The notes beneath the pieces were generated by a model. The model made no database searches. It was not told where the DNA came from and was given only the letters and a program-made list of their open reading frames with translations. Made by a program: the position numbers and the translations under genes. This document shows positions 1-9,115 of a DNA stretch of 64,000 nucleotides, in pieces; the stretch's first letter is position 1, and the number at the start of each line of letters is the position of its first letter. The stretch lies in assembly GCF_009915155.1 (NCBI RefSeq), contig NZ_JAABLM010000010.1:1-64000 (forward strand). Reading direction: 5' to 3'. The stretch comes from Flavobacterium ichthyis. GTDB lineage: Bacteria > Bacteroidota > Bacteroidia > Flavobacteriales > Flavobacteriaceae.

Positions 1-1334
1 CGAATTTAGAAAACGACCAAGCCATAACTAATATTGTTTATTTTTCGCAAAATGGTAACGATTTTGATTACAAAGTAATCCGATATTTTCCTTCGGATAA
101 TTGGTTAGAAAGTTACCGTAATAATCCTAACACCTTATTTTCAGGAACTATTGAAGGATTTAATTCTACACAAGTGGAATTATCAGGTGTCACTTACGCT
201 AAAGGCGGAAGTATGCAATGTCCGATTGCTCAAATTCCGGTTTGGATATGTGCCGCAAACAATGCTCATAGCTTTGACGATTACGTAAGTGGAGTATGTA
301 GAGTTGGAGAAAATAGAATAGTCGCCTATAACACAGTTTGGGGTGATTGTCCTAACAGTGGTGGTGGCGAAGGTTCAGGTGGTGGAAACCCGGGCAACAA
401 TGGAAATCCAGGACAAGAGATTATAGAAATCCCTACAAAACCGGTTGTTTTTCAAAGCTTTTTTCAAACGTTTTATAATAACTCTTTAAATTTTGCTCAA
501 CAACAATACCTGAACGATTATCCTGATGTGAAAGCTGACATTGAAAATTACATTGATGCCCAAGGTACGATAAATGGAGTGGTTAGTAATGAGGCTATGG
601 GGTTTACAAAAAGCGCTATCGATGCCTTGATAGAAGGCGGTGCGGTGGATTTTGCATTACAAGTTATTATCGATCCAAGTTTTTCAAACAATTCAATTTT
701 AATGAATGTTTATAATTTGTTTGGTGGAATGCCAACATTTAAAAATTATTTACAAAATTTTGAAGGATCATTTTCCGTAGCGCATCTTAAATTAGCAGCA
801 GCTTCTGATTTGCCTGATAATGCAAACGCTCAAACAAGCCTCCCGGAAAATTATGTCGTTACTATTACGTTTAATACTGACAATTTAAACAGACCTAACT
901 TGTCGATCGCCCGAACTATGATACACGAGATCATTCATGCTGAAATTTTTAGAAAGCTACTTTCAAATTATAATCAACCCAGTCTTGACGGGCTGACATA
1001 TAGTGATATAATTGCGATGAAAGATAATTTTCCTGGTATTTACGATTATTACATTCGCTGGCGCCAAAATATCCCAGCAGGAATGAATATAAATTCTGCG
1101 CAACATCAAATGATGGCACAACATTACAGAAATATTATAGTTCAGGCGATGAAAGAATTTGACAATTCGTATTCTGAAGAATTGTACCAAGCATTAGCTT
1201 GGGTGGGGTTAATGGGTAGTGGAACGATGGACGAAACTACAGGACTACCTGCGCAACCTACTTTGTCTTGGCAAAATGTACCTCAACAAGAAAGACTTCA
1301 AATTCGCCAAATAATTAGAGACTTTGAAAATTAA
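1..1334 (+). CDS. Secreted protein, 3' part, with C-terminal HExxH domain (5' end outside window)
   Basis: The reading frame is open from base 3, so the gene begins upstream of the window and the GTG at 174 is probably not its start. The visible part has a Cys-containing region, a Gly/Asn-rich linker at about 358-417, and a C-terminal domain of roughly 300 residues. That domain contains MIHEIIHAEIF (HExxH at 924-938), the zinc-binding signature of many metallopeptidases, and a later His-rich QHQMMAQHY (about 1097-1123) that could supply a third ligand. The architecture of extracellular region, flexible linker and terminal enzymatic domain resembles secreted effectors or polymorphic toxins, but no toxin family was recognised. 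The next gene overlaps or abuts its stop. Coding is certain; the peptidase role is inferred from the motif only. Confidence 0.8.
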   Translation, partial: NLENDQAITNIVYFSQNGNDFDYKVIRYFPSDNWLESYRNNPNTLFSGTIEGFNSTQVELSGVTYAKGGSMQCPIAQIPVWICAANNAHSFDDYVSGVCRVGENRIVAYNTVWGDCPNSGGGEGSGGGNPGNNGNPGQEIIEIPTKPVVFQSFFQTFYNNSLNFAQQQYLNDYPDVKADIENYIDAQGTINGVVSNEAMGFTKSAIDALIEGGAVDFALQVIIDPSFSNNSILMNVYNLFGGMPTFKNYLQNFEGSFSVAHLKLAAASDLPDNANAQTSLPENYVVTITFNTDNLNRPNLSIARTMIHEIIHAEIFRKLLSNYNQPSLDGLTYSDIIAMKDNFPGIYDYYIRWRQNIPAGMNINSAQHQMMAQHYRNIIVQAMKEFDNSYSEELYQALAWVGLMGSGTMDETTGLPAQPTLSWQNVPQQERLQIRQIIRDFEN

Positions 1335-1341
1335 CGTAATT

Positions 1342-1740
1342 ATGAAAATAACTACCTTGTATATATTATTATTATTATTATTATTCTCTACCTGTTGTTT
1401 TTCACAACAGCGTAAAATATACATATTACATAGTAGGGAATCAAAACTTACTGAAAATGATAGAATTATTAATTTCTATTTTGACAATCAGAAATTGCTT
1501 TTTGGGTATATAAAGAAACAATATAGAAGCCAAAGAGTGAATTATAGGGATGTTCAAACACACATTGTAAATATCGATAAACTGAAAAAACTAATAGCTT
1601 TAAAAATTAAAGAGATAGGAGTTGAAAAATATTATACAGAAACATACTTTGACATAAAGGTTTTTGTACCTAATTCAGACTGTAAAAATTTAGGAACTTT
1701 ATATGATGTAAATGAATTCGTATATATTCGACCAGAATAA
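1342..1740 (+). CDS. Small exported protein of unknown function
   Basis: About 132 residues. The ATG at 1342 is preferred over the TTG at 1324, which lies inside the upstream gene. The N-terminus is a signal peptide with a poly-Leu core encoded by a run of about seven ATT/TTA triplets, ending at FSTCCFSQQ. Cleavage before QQ is typical of Flavobacteriaceae signal peptidase I substrates. The mature part is Lys/Tyr/Ile-rich with no motif I recognise. It starts 7 bases after the stop of the HExxH gene, so the two are likely co-transcribed. A role as partner or immunity protein of that gene is possible from position only. Confidence 0.6.
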   Translation: MKITTLYILLLLLLFSTCCFSQQRKIYILHSRESKLTENDRIINFYFDNQKLLFGYIKKQYRSQRVNYRDVQTHIVNIDKLKKLIALKIKEIGVEKYYTETYFDIKVFVPNSDCKNLGTLYDVNEFVYIRPE

Positions 1741-1768
1741 AAGCTAAAAAAACTGTCTCATAAAATTT

Positions 1769-2617
1769 ATGCAAATATCTAAAATACTATTTCTATTATT
1801 TTGCTGTTCAGTATTTGGACAGCAAAGTAATAATTTTGAAATTTCAAGATTCGAAAAGGAAAATGAACAAGTTGAAATTCTGAGAAATCAATTTAATTTT
1901 AAAGCCGATGATACATTGATTTGTTTGAATAATTCCAAATGTGTATTAATTGGAAAAGATTCAATCGTCTTATACAAAGTTAAATCTGGAAAAGTGGAAT
2001 TTAAAGAAAGGATTTTAAAAGAAAAAATTCATTCAACAATGGATATCACTCCTATTTTTAGTTTAAATCCTTCAGAATTAAATGTGGATGAAATGGATGG
2101 GAAAAAAATTTCAATTAGTGACGGAGCAGAATATGTAATCGATATTTATAAAAAAGACAAACACTTAAAGTTGGTAAGCCATTCGCCTGAAACTTACATT
2201 GCAAATAAATACCCGTTTTATCAAGAACGAAAGGAATTTTTAAATTATTACAAAAGTCTTGAAAACTTATTTATTGATGAAAGGTTTTTGGAGCTGCAAT
2301 CAGCAAAAGAAATTTACATTAAATATGATAAAAACAATAATTCTTCTAAAACATTAATTAACAGAAAAGATATTGTTGACGAAAGCGAAATTTTTTTCAT
2401 TAACGAACTGATGTTTTACAATATTGGGAAAACGCATAAAGAGATCAAATTACAAAATATTAATCCAAAGCTAATTGTGGATTATAATTATCTGAACCAA
2501 TATTTCACTGAAGAATTGAAAAAACTACTAAAAGAAAACCCAAAAAGAATATTTCTTATTGAAGAATCTTCGAAAGCAAAAAAAGTGATTATTCAACAAG
2601 TCAGACTTGTGAATTGA
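1769..2617 (+). CDS. Exported protein of unknown function
   Basis: 282 residues beginning with a signal peptide (LLFCCSVFGQQ). The mature protein is Lys/Glu/Asn-rich and predicted soluble, with no membrane segment after the signal and no motif I recognise. It follows the preceding small exported gene after 28 bases in the same direction and is followed by a terminator-like hairpin at 2631-2661, so the three genes at this edge look like one transcription unit. Function unknown. Confidence 0.65.
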   Translation: MQISKILFLLFCCSVFGQQSNNFEISRFEKENEQVEILRNQFNFKADDTLICLNNSKCVLIGKDSIVLYKVKSGKVEFKERILKEKIHSTMDITPIFSLNPSELNVDEMDGKKISISDGAEYVIDIYKKDKHLKLVSHSPETYIANKYPFYQERKEFLNYYKSLENLFIDERFLELQSAKEIYIKYDKNNNSSKTLINRKDIVDESEIFFINELMFYNIGKTHKEIKLQNINPKLIVDYNYLNQYFTEELKKLLKENPKRIFLIEESSKAKKVIIQQVRLVN

Positions 2618-2630
2618 TTTATCCCCACTC

Positions 2631-2661
2631 AAAAAAGAGGCTCCCGGTGAAGCTTCTTTTT
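2631..2661 (+). terminator. Intrinsic terminator after exported-protein gene
   Basis: An A-rich 11-bp stem (AAAAAGAGGCT pairing with AGCTTCTTTTT, one G-T wobble) around an 8-nt loop, ending in a T run, 14 bases after the stop at 2617. Confidence 0.65.
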
Positions 2662-2864
2662 CAAAACCCAAACCCGATTCCGCCGGAAAATCGCAAGCCG
2701 TCACTGGAATGAAAAAGTGAGATTTGTCCCGTGATTAAGTTAATGCCTTTGAACATCATGTTGCAGTGGTGTAAACCAGTTTTAATTTTGCCTAATTTCC
2801 AACCCCCGCTACCGCACAAATCCTTTCCCGTGGTTCAAAAAAAAATTATAATATGCAGGGGTTT

Positions 2865-2950
2865 GCGTTAGGGATGGAAGCGACATCCTTTTATCAATTA
2901 CCCGGATTTTAATTCCGGGGTAATTGATAAAAGATACAGCGAACAGCCCG
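2865..2950 (+). repeat. Dispersed hairpin repeat, copy A
   Basis: GGAAGCGACATCC followed by an inverted repeat (TTTTATCAATTACCC against GGGTAATTGATAAAA) and then GATACAGCGAACAGCCCG. The same frame of GAAGCGGCATCC, hairpin and GATACAGCG occurs at 19100-19215 and, inverted, at 36984-37095. Confidence 0.75.
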
Positions 2951-3159
2951 ACCCGCAGGGGAACGCCCAAAAAAATAATTGTCCGTTCGCACTTTTGGAA
3001 AGTTTATTTATAAAAAATTCATTTCAATCTTTAGGTGGAAAACTGCAAATTCCCCAAAAAACCACCGAAATTTTTCTACATATTAAAAAGAAACGTATTT
3101 TTACCAGTTGATATACTAAAATGCACTTTTAGCAGTTAAAGGATTAAAACGTTTTTACT

Positions 3160-5835
3160 TTGAAAACCAATACATTAAAATACGCCATTTCCGGAGGAAT
3201 TATTGTGGCTCTTGCCGCATGTTCTACCAAAAAAGATAATTTCGTTTCCCGAAGCTGGCATGCCGTAAATACTGAATATAACACGCTTTACAATGGTGGA
3301 ATTGCACTGGAAACCGGAATTAACGAGCTGAAATCGCAATATGTAGATAATTTTTGGGAAACACTTCCGGTGGAACGTATGCAATCTTCTGAAGAAACGA
3401 TGCTTCCGGGTGAACAAAAAAATCCAAACTTTGAACGGGCCGAAACTAAAGCGATCAAAGCGATTCAAAAACATTCCATGAACATTGATGGTTCTGAAAG
3501 AAATCCTCAGATGGACGAAGCGCACTTAATGCTTGGAATGTCAAGATATTATGAGAGAAGATACGTTCCGGCTTTGGAGGCTTTTAACTACGTTTTGTAC
3601 AAATATCCTAAAAGCGATAAAATTCATTTGGCTAAAATTTGGCGTGAAAAAACCAATATGCGAATGGAAAATGATTTCCTTGCTGCCAAAAATTTGACCG
3701 AATTATTAAAACACATTGAGTTAAAAGACCAGGTTTATGCGGATGCCAATGCAACATTGGCGCAAGCTTTTTTGAATTTAAAAGAACAAGATAGTGCGAT
3801 TGCCAAACTAAAATTGGCTGCCGAATTTACCAAAAGCAATGAAGAAAAAGCCCGTTACCATTTTATTTTAGGTCAATTGTACGATGCTGAAAAACACCAA
3901 GATAGCGCAAATTTGGAGTACCAAAAGGTAATCGACATGAAGCGTAAAAGTCCGAGACGATACGTGATTCAAGCTCATGCCCAACAGGCCAAATATTTTG
4001 ATTTTGGCAAAAATGATACTTTAGCATTTTTAGAAAAATTCAACGATTTGTTGGAAGACCGCGAAAACCGTCCATACCTAGATGTGTTGAACCACCAAAT
4101 GGCGCTTTTTTACGACAAGCAAGAAAAAGACAGCATGGCAACGGTGTATTACAACCGTTCGCTTCGCACCAATTCGCGCGATAATTATTTGGTGGCTTCA
4201 AACTACCGCAACATTGCCGAAATCAATTTTAACAAAGCAAAATATGCCGATGCCGGAAAATATTTCGACAGTACGTTGGTTCGATTAGACCAGCGAACCC
4301 GGGAATATCGTGCGGTTAAGAAAAAACGTGAAAATCTCGAAGACGTAATTAAATACGAAGCGATTGCGCAAACTAATGACAGTATTTTACACGTGGTGTC
4401 GCTTTCAGAGCCGAATCGGGTGGCGTTTTTCGAAAATGTAATTGAAAAATTAAAAAAAGCTGAAGAAGCCAGAAAAAAACGAGAAGAAATCGCAGCGCAA
4501 CAAGCAGCAAATATTTCTAATTCTATCAATACTGCGAATGATAATGCTGAAGTGGCTAATGAAAGAGCAGCAGCTAAAATGGCGATGAGATCGTCAAAAG
4601 GAGAAGAATCAGCTGTTGAAACACTTGAAAAACCTGCGGGACCAAGACCTCCGGGAGGCAATTCTTCAGTGCAAACTAATTTTTATTTTTACAATCCGTC
4701 AACGGTGGCTTATGGTAAAAATGAATTTAGAAAACGTTGGGGAAATCGTACGTTGAAGGACAATTGGCGACTTTCGGAAATGAAAACAAAAATTGGTTTT
4801 GGCGATGATTTTGACGGAGAAGTAGCTTCAACCGAAGATGAAAAAGAGGAAGTAGAAGAAAAAATCAATCCGCGTTTTACAGTGGATTATTATTTGACCC
4901 AAATTCCTTCGGATAAAAAAGTGATTGACAGTTTGGCGAAAGACCGCAATTTTGCTTATTATCAATTAGGTTTGATTTACAAGGAAAAATTCAAAGAATA
5001 CGAATTAGCGGCCCAACGTTTGGAAAAATTATTAGAAAACAATCCGGAAGAAAGATTGGTTTTACCAGCAAAATATAATTTGTTTAAAATTTACGAAATT
5101 TTACAAAACGGAAAAGCCGAAACCATCAAGCAAAATATTATTTCGCAATATCCCGATTCTCGTTATGCAACGATTTTAAAAGCAGGTTCAGGAGCTGATG
5201 CCGAAAGTTTGGACACGCCAGAAAATGCTTATAATAAATTGTTCCGATTGTATGAAGCTGAAAAATTTACGCAGGTTTTAATTGATGCCGATGAATTAAT
5301 CGAATTGTATTCTGGCGAAGAAATTGTGCCAAAAATTGAATTGTTGAAAGCCAACACCATTGGGAAACTAAAAGGAATTGAGCAATACAAAGGCGCTTTA
5401 AATTATGTAGCCTTAAATTATCCGAACAATCCCGAAGGCAAACAAGCGGAAGAATTATTGCAAAAAAATGTACCGCAGTTAGAGCAAGTTCAGTTTGACA
5501 AGGAAATTCCGGTGAGTTACAAAATGTTGTTTAAAACCAATGCCGATGTAAATAATCCTGCTACGGTAAAACTTCAGGAAAAACTCAAAAAATTCATATC
5601 CGAAAGAGCTTCAACAAAACTTTCACAATCCTTTGATGTTTACACAATGGAAGAAAATTTTGTGGTAGTTCACGGCTTTGCAACCGAACAAGCAGCGAAA
5701 GATGCCGCAAGTATTTTAAAAGATTTTAAAGAATATAAAATTACCGAAACACCTGTAATTATTTCGAACGAAAATTACAAAGTGGTGCAAATCAAGAAAA
5801 ATTACAGCGAATATTTATCGGTTAAAAAACCATAA
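3160..5835 (+). CDS. sprE: Gliding motility / type IX secretion TPR lipoprotein SprE (PorW)
   Basis: 891 residues. The TTG start gives a lipoprotein signal ending ALAAC (Cys21), followed by STKKDNFVSRSWHA, which I recognise from SprE/PorW. The central part is a series of helical TPR-like repeats. A charged coiled-coil stretch (about residues 425-475, rich in E/K/R/A) is followed by a Pro/Gly-rich linker, then more helical repeats and a small alpha/beta C-terminal domain. In Flavobacterium johnsoniae SprE is needed for secretion of gliding adhesins through the type IX system and is thought to link the periplasmic and membrane parts of the machine. No downstream ATG keeps the signal peptide, which supports the TTG. 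It stands directly upstream of the ATP synthase accessory genes. Confidence 0.88.
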   Translation: MKTNTLKYAISGGIIVALAACSTKKDNFVSRSWHAVNTEYNTLYNGGIALETGINELKSQYVDNFWETLPVERMQSSEETMLPGEQKNPNFERAETKAIKAIQKHSMNIDGSERNPQMDEAHLMLGMSRYYERRYVPALEAFNYVLYKYPKSDKIHLAKIWREKTNMRMENDFLAAKNLTELLKHIELKDQVYADANATLAQAFLNLKEQDSAIAKLKLAAEFTKSNEEKARYHFILGQLYDAEKHQDSANLEYQKVIDMKRKSPRRYVIQAHAQQAKYFDFGKNDTLAFLEKFNDLLEDRENRPYLDVLNHQMALFYDKQEKDSMATVYYNRSLRTNSRDNYLVASNYRNIAEINFNKAKYADAGKYFDSTLVRLDQRTREYRAVKKKRENLEDVIKYEAIAQTNDSILHVVSLSEPNRVAFFENVIEKLKKAEEARKKREEIAAQQAANISNSINTANDNAEVANERAAAKMAMRSSKGEESAVETLEKPAGPRPPGGNSSVQTNFYFYNPSTVAYGKNEFRKRWGNRTLKDNWRLSEMKTKIGFGDDFDGEVASTEDEKEEVEEKINPRFTVDYYLTQIPSDKKVIDSLAKDRNFAYYQLGLIYKEKFKEYELAAQRLEKLLENNPEERLVLPAKYNLFKIYEILQNGKAETIKQNIISQYPDSRYATILKAGSGADAESLDTPENAYNKLFRLYEAEKFTQVLIDADELIELYSGEEIVPKIELLKANTIGKLKGIEQYKGALNYVALNYPNNPEGKQAEELLQKNVPQLEQVQFDKEIPVSYKMLFKTNADVNNPATVKLQEKLKKFISERASTKLSQSFDVYTMEENFVVVHGFATEQAAKDAASILKDFKEYKITETPVIISNENYKVVQIKKNYSEYLSVKKP

Positions 5836-5839
5836 CATC

Positions 5840-6061
5840 GTGGGCAATTCGTCAGAAAATAATAACAGAAAATGGATGGCCTTGCTCGGGATTCCGCTAC
5901 AAATGGGATTCATCATTTTTATTTTCACCTATGCTGGAATTTGGCTTGACGAAAAATATCCTAATGATCATTCTGTTTGGACAATTATATTGTCTATTTT
6001 CTCGGTTTTTGTGGCATTGTACAACGTGATCAGGCAGGTAAAAGAACTCAACAAAAAATAA
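5840..6061 (+). CDS. AtpZ/AtpI-family membrane protein
   Basis: 73 residues from a GTG start 4 bases after the sprE stop. There are two membrane segments (about residues 17-38 and 46-66) joined by a short loop with DEKYPNDH, and a basic C-terminus (VKELNKK). Size, two-helix hairpin and position ahead of atpB fit the AtpI/AtpZ family, small proteins encoded at the start of ATP synthase operons and implicated in c-ring assembly or cation supply. The next gene starts 3 bases later. Confidence 0.75.
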   Translation: MGNSSENNNRKWMALLGIPLQMGFIIFIFTYAGIWLDEKYPNDHSVWTIILSIFSVFVALYNVIRQVKELNKK

Positions 6062-6064
6062 TTA

Positions 6065-6439
6065 ATGAAATCATTTTTTCTATCGCTCGTTATCTTCACA
6101 CTTTTGCTTTTTGGCTTGCATTTATTGTTGTTAGAAACGGTTTTAAGCAATCAGAAATTTTTCTATTCAATATATAGTATTTACATTTTTAATTTTTTGG
6201 CCTCGGTTTTTGTATTTGGCTTCTTATTTTTTGTACACAAAAGTTTCGCCGAAAAAACCGGTTTCGCTTTTATGGCGATTAGTTTGCTTAAAATGTTTGC
6301 CGCGGTTATATTTTTAATACCGTTTATAAAATCCGAAAGTTTAACACCCGTTGCCGACGTTGCGGCGTTTTTTATCCCTTATTTTTTGTATCTTACATTC
6401 GAAACGATTTTTGCTGTTCGGCTAATAAATAAGGCTTAA
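6065..6439 (+). CDS. DUF6168-like four-helix membrane protein of the atp operon
   Basis: 124 residues, highly hydrophobic, with four predicted membrane helices (about 3-25, 38-60, 70-87, 96-117). It sits between the AtpZ-like gene and atpB, where proteobacteria carry AtpI and flavobacteria carry a DUF6168-type protein. No catalytic motif is visible. Co-transcription with the upstream gene is likely from the 3-base gap; atpB appears to have its own promoter. The family name is from memory and less certain than the topology. Confidence 0.7.
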   Translation: MKSFFLSLVIFTLLLFGLHLLLLETVLSNQKFFYSIYSIYIFNFLASVFVFGFLFFVHKSFAEKTGFAFMAISLLKMFAAVIFLIPFIKSESLTPVADVAAFFIPYFLYLTFETIFAVRLINKA

Positions 6440-6525
6440 AACAACTGAATTTTAAAGAATTATCTTTATTTGATGCCAATGTTTAAAAATTCTATATAGA
6501 AATTTTAAAGAACGAATTAAATATG

Positions 6526-6533
6526 TACCTTTG
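6526..6533 (+). promoter_or_regulatory. Promoter -7 box of atpB
   Basis: TACCTTTG matches the Bacteroidetes -7 consensus TANNTTTG, about 43 bases before the chosen atpB ATG. A weak -33 element (TTTTAAAG) lies about 20 bases upstream. The box overlaps the TTG at 6531, which argues against that codon being the start. Confidence 0.5.
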
Positions 6534-6575
6534 CAAAAATTTTGGAACCTATTAATTAGCTACACTAATTTAACG

Positions 6576-7721
6576 ATGATATTTTCAAAGAAACCACTTC
6601 AAACCTTAACCCTTGCCCTTGCAATGATTTTTTCATACGGATCATTTGCAAACACAACTATTGATAGTCTTTATGTAAAGGCAGAAGCGGTAGATCCGGT
6701 TCATGGAAATCATGTGGAAACCCATGGGGAAGTTGAGGAAGAATTTAATGCTTCGGATTTAATTAATTCTCATATTGGAGATTCTCACGAATTTCACATT
6801 GCAGATTGGAACGGACATCCCATTTCCTTCTACCTTCCAGTGATTTTGTGGACCAATGATGGTTTGAAAATATTTTCTTCAGAGAAATTTCATCACGACA
6901 ATACCGGTCATCACCTTGTGGATGTTGACGGGCAAAAGTTTGTTCGTTACAACGAAGTGATTTTTTATGCTGATGCTTTCGAAAAACTTTCAGAAGAAGA
7001 CAAAAGTGCTTTTAATTTTGAAGCGCGTCCGTTAGATTTTTCAATCACTAAAAACGTGTTTTCGATGTTAATGTCGGCAGTATTGCTGTTTGTACTTTTC
7101 TTTTTTGCAGCCAGAAGTTACAAAAAGAACGACAAAGCACCGAAAGGTTTGGCTGGATTTTTAGAGCCATTGGTAGTATTTGTTAGAGATGACATTGCTA
7201 TTCCAAACATAGGACACAAAAAATATGCAAAGTACATGCCGTATTTGTTAACCATCTTTTTCTTCATTTGGATTAACAACTTAATCGGTTTGATTCCGTT
7301 TTTCCCATTCAGTTCAAACTTAACCGGAAATATTTACTTTACATTCGTAATGGCATTCATTACATTTTTAGTAACATCTTTCAGCGGAAACAAATATTAT
7401 TGGAGTCACATTTTAACACCTCCAGTACCAAAAGCATTATATCCTATTATGGTTCCTGTGGAAATTATTGGGATGTTGACAAAACCGTTCGCATTGATGA
7501 TTCGTCTTTTTGCTAACATTACAGCGGGACACATTATCATTTTGAGTTTAATTTCATTAATATTTATTTTCAAAACCGTTGCAGTCGGACCCGTTTCTGG
7601 AGCATTTGTTTTGTTCATGAGTGTTTTAGAAATGTTAGTTGCAGCGTTGCAAGCCTATGTATTTACATTGCTTTCAGCATTATTTATTGGTCAAGCTGTA
7701 GAAGAGCACGACCATCACTAA
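6576..7721 (+). CDS. atpB: F0F1 ATP synthase subunit a
   Basis: 381 residues from the ATG at 6576; an in-frame TTG at 6531 falls inside a promoter box. The protein begins with a signal-like segment (ALAMIFSYGSFA), then an acidic, His-rich periplasmic stretch of about 100 residues, then the hydrophobic a-subunit core. The essential arginine lies in ALMIRLFANITAGH, the family hallmark. The C-terminus ends VEEHDHH. The long N-terminal extension with signal peptide is usual for Bacteroidetes AtpB. The protein forms the half-channels that pass protons to the c-ring. Confidence 0.95.
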   Translation: MIFSKKPLQTLTLALAMIFSYGSFANTTIDSLYVKAEAVDPVHGNHVETHGEVEEEFNASDLINSHIGDSHEFHIADWNGHPISFYLPVILWTNDGLKIFSSEKFHHDNTGHHLVDVDGQKFVRYNEVIFYADAFEKLSEEDKSAFNFEARPLDFSITKNVFSMLMSAVLLFVLFFFAARSYKKNDKAPKGLAGFLEPLVVFVRDDIAIPNIGHKKYAKYMPYLLTIFFFIWINNLIGLIPFFPFSSNLTGNIYFTFVMAFITFLVTSFSGNKYYWSHILTPPVPKALYPIMVPVEIIGMLTKPFALMIRLFANITAGHIIILSLISLIFIFKTVAVGPVSGAFVLFMSVLEMLVAALQAYVFTLLSALFIGQAVEEHDHH

Positions 7722-7762
7722 AATTGAGTTTTATTAATTATTAACTATATAAATTTATTATT

Positions 7763-7963
7763 ATGGTATTAGCTGGAATCGGAGCTGGATTAGCTGTAAT
7801 CGGTGCAGGTCTTGGAATTGGAAAAATTGGTGGTTCTGCAATGGACGCTATGGCTCGTCAACCAGAAGCTGCTGGAAAAATCCAAACTGCTATGATTATC
7901 GCTGCTGCACTTATCGAGGGTGTTGCTCTTTTCGCGGTAGTAGTTGCGTTAATCGCAAAATAA
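7763..7963 (+). CDS. atpE: F0F1 ATP synthase subunit c
   Basis: 66 residues forming two membrane helices joined by the polar loop ARQPE (31-35). The ion-binding carboxylate is Glu52 in AALIEGVALF. The Gln and Ser/Thr ligands expected for sodium-binding c subunits are not apparent, so proton use is more likely. It is followed by a hairpin at 7974-8009, which may lower expression of the downstream genes relative to the multicopy c subunit. Confidence 0.96.
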   Translation: MVLAGIGAGLAVIGAGLGIGKIGGSAMDAMARQPEAAGKIQTAMIIAAALIEGVALFAVVVALIAK

Positions 7964-7973
7964 TTAAAACTAA

Positions 7974-8009
7974 AACTTCCTGTTGCGGTTGGCTTCAGGA
8001 AGTTTTTTT
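7974..8009 (+). terminator. Hairpin with T run between atpE and atpF
   Basis: AACTTCCTG pairs with CAGGAAGTT around a loop of about 10 nt and is followed by seven Ts. It lies inside the atp operon, so it probably acts as a partial terminator or 3' stabiliser of an atpB-atpE transcript. Confidence 0.7.
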
Positions 8010-8043
8010 AAAAATAAAAAATTAAAATTAATATACAAGGTTT

Positions 8044-8535
8044 ATGAATTTTACTTCACCGGAAAGTTTAGTTTTTTGGACAACATTGATCTTCATCGTG
8101 TTTTTTATTCTTTTGGCAAAATTTGCATGGAAACCCATTTTGGGAGCTGTAAAAAGCCGTGAAGAATCAATCAACAACGCGTTGGCTTCTGCTGAAGCAG
8201 CCAGAAGAGAAATGCAAAACCTAACCGCAGATAATGAAAGAATTTTGCAAGAAGCCAGAATGGAACGTGATTCACTATTAAAAGAAGCACGTGAAATGAA
8301 AGAGAAAATGATTGCAGATTCTCGTCAAGAAGCACAAGCAGAAGGACAAAGAATGATTGAGCAAGCTAAAACGGCTATCGAAGCGGAGAAAAACGCAGCC
8401 ATGGCAGAAATGAAATCTCAAGTTTCGGCACTTTCACTAGAAATCGCAGAAAAGTTATTGAAACAAGAACTTTCTTCAAAAGAATCTCAAACTGCTTTGG
8501 TTGAAAATATGTTGAACGACGTAAAATTAAACTAA
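8044..8535 (+). CDS. atpF: F0F1 ATP synthase subunit b
   Basis: 163 residues: one N-terminal membrane helix (about 8-26, ending FAWKPIL), then a long charged, Ala/Glu/Lys-rich helix to the C-terminus, typical of the peripheral stalk. It is 4 bases upstream of atpH. The length is normal for the family. Confidence 0.94.
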   Translation: MNFTSPESLVFWTTLIFIVFFILLAKFAWKPILGAVKSREESINNALASAEAARREMQNLTADNERILQEARMERDSLLKEAREMKEKMIADSRQEAQAEGQRMIEQAKTAIEAEKNAAMAEMKSQVSALSLEIAEKLLKQELSSKESQTALVENMLNDVKLN

Positions 8536-8539
8536 TCAC

Positions 8540-9076
8540 ATGTCAGGAAACAGAGCAGCATCAAGATACGCAAAAGCAATATTAGATTTGGCACTAAGCA
8601 AAGGTGTCGCTCAAGAAGTTTATAACGATATGACTCTTGTGGCACAAACCGTATCTGAAAACCAAGAATTGAGCAATTTTATTCAAAGTCCGAGCATTGC
8701 CGGAAACGTGAAAGAATCTGCACTTTTAGAAATTTTTGCAGGAACAGATACTGTAACAAAAGGACTTTTTCATTTGTTGAAAGAAAACAAACGTTTCGAA
8801 ATTTTGGGTTTTATTGCTTCAAATTTCACGACTTTGTTTGATGAAATGAATGGTTTTGAAATTGCAAAAGTAACCACGGCAATCCCAATGGATGCTGATT
8901 TAGAAGCTAAAGTGGCTGCTAAAATCAGAGAGTTTTCTAACAAAAAAATTACCATCCAAAACATTGTTGATCCCTCAATAATTGGTGGATTTATCTTGAG
9001 AATCGGCGACAAGCAATACAATGCTTCCATCGCCAACAGATTGCAAGTTTTAAAAAGAGAATTTAGTAATAATTAA
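8540..9076 (+). CDS. atpH: F0F1 ATP synthase subunit delta
   Basis: 178 residues of the OSCP/delta family. The N-terminal helical domain starts SGNRAASRYAKAILDLA and the C-terminus contains DPSIIGGFILRIGDKQYNAS, the family signature. It connects the b-subunit stalk to the top of the F1 alpha/beta hexamer. Starts 4 bases after atpF. Confidence 0.94.
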   Translation: MSGNRAASRYAKAILDLALSKGVAQEVYNDMTLVAQTVSENQELSNFIQSPSIAGNVKESALLEIFAGTDTVTKGLFHLLKENKRFEILGFIASNFTTLFDEMNGFEIAKVTTAIPMDADLEAKVAAKIREFSNKKITIQNIVDPSIIGGFILRIGDKQYNASIANRLQVLKREFSNN

Positions 9077-9115
9077 AATTTACCACACTTTTAAGTGTAT
9101 AAACTATAAAACAAA

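Larger units (their letters stand above)
2618..3159. other. Long non-coding gap with hairpin repeat
   Basis: 542 bases without a convincing gene. It holds the terminator, a minus-strand open stretch of about 55 codons (2669-2836) ending in the aromatic/Gly pattern GIGFGF-stop, and one copy of the dispersed hairpin repeat (2865-2950). The last 200 bases are AT-rich and should hold the sprE promoter, though no clean TANNTTTG box was assigned. Confidence 0.5.

Noticed and set aside
4203..4661. Minus-strand frame of 152 codons inside sprE
   Set aside because: Shadow of the sprE coding sequence; no independent support.
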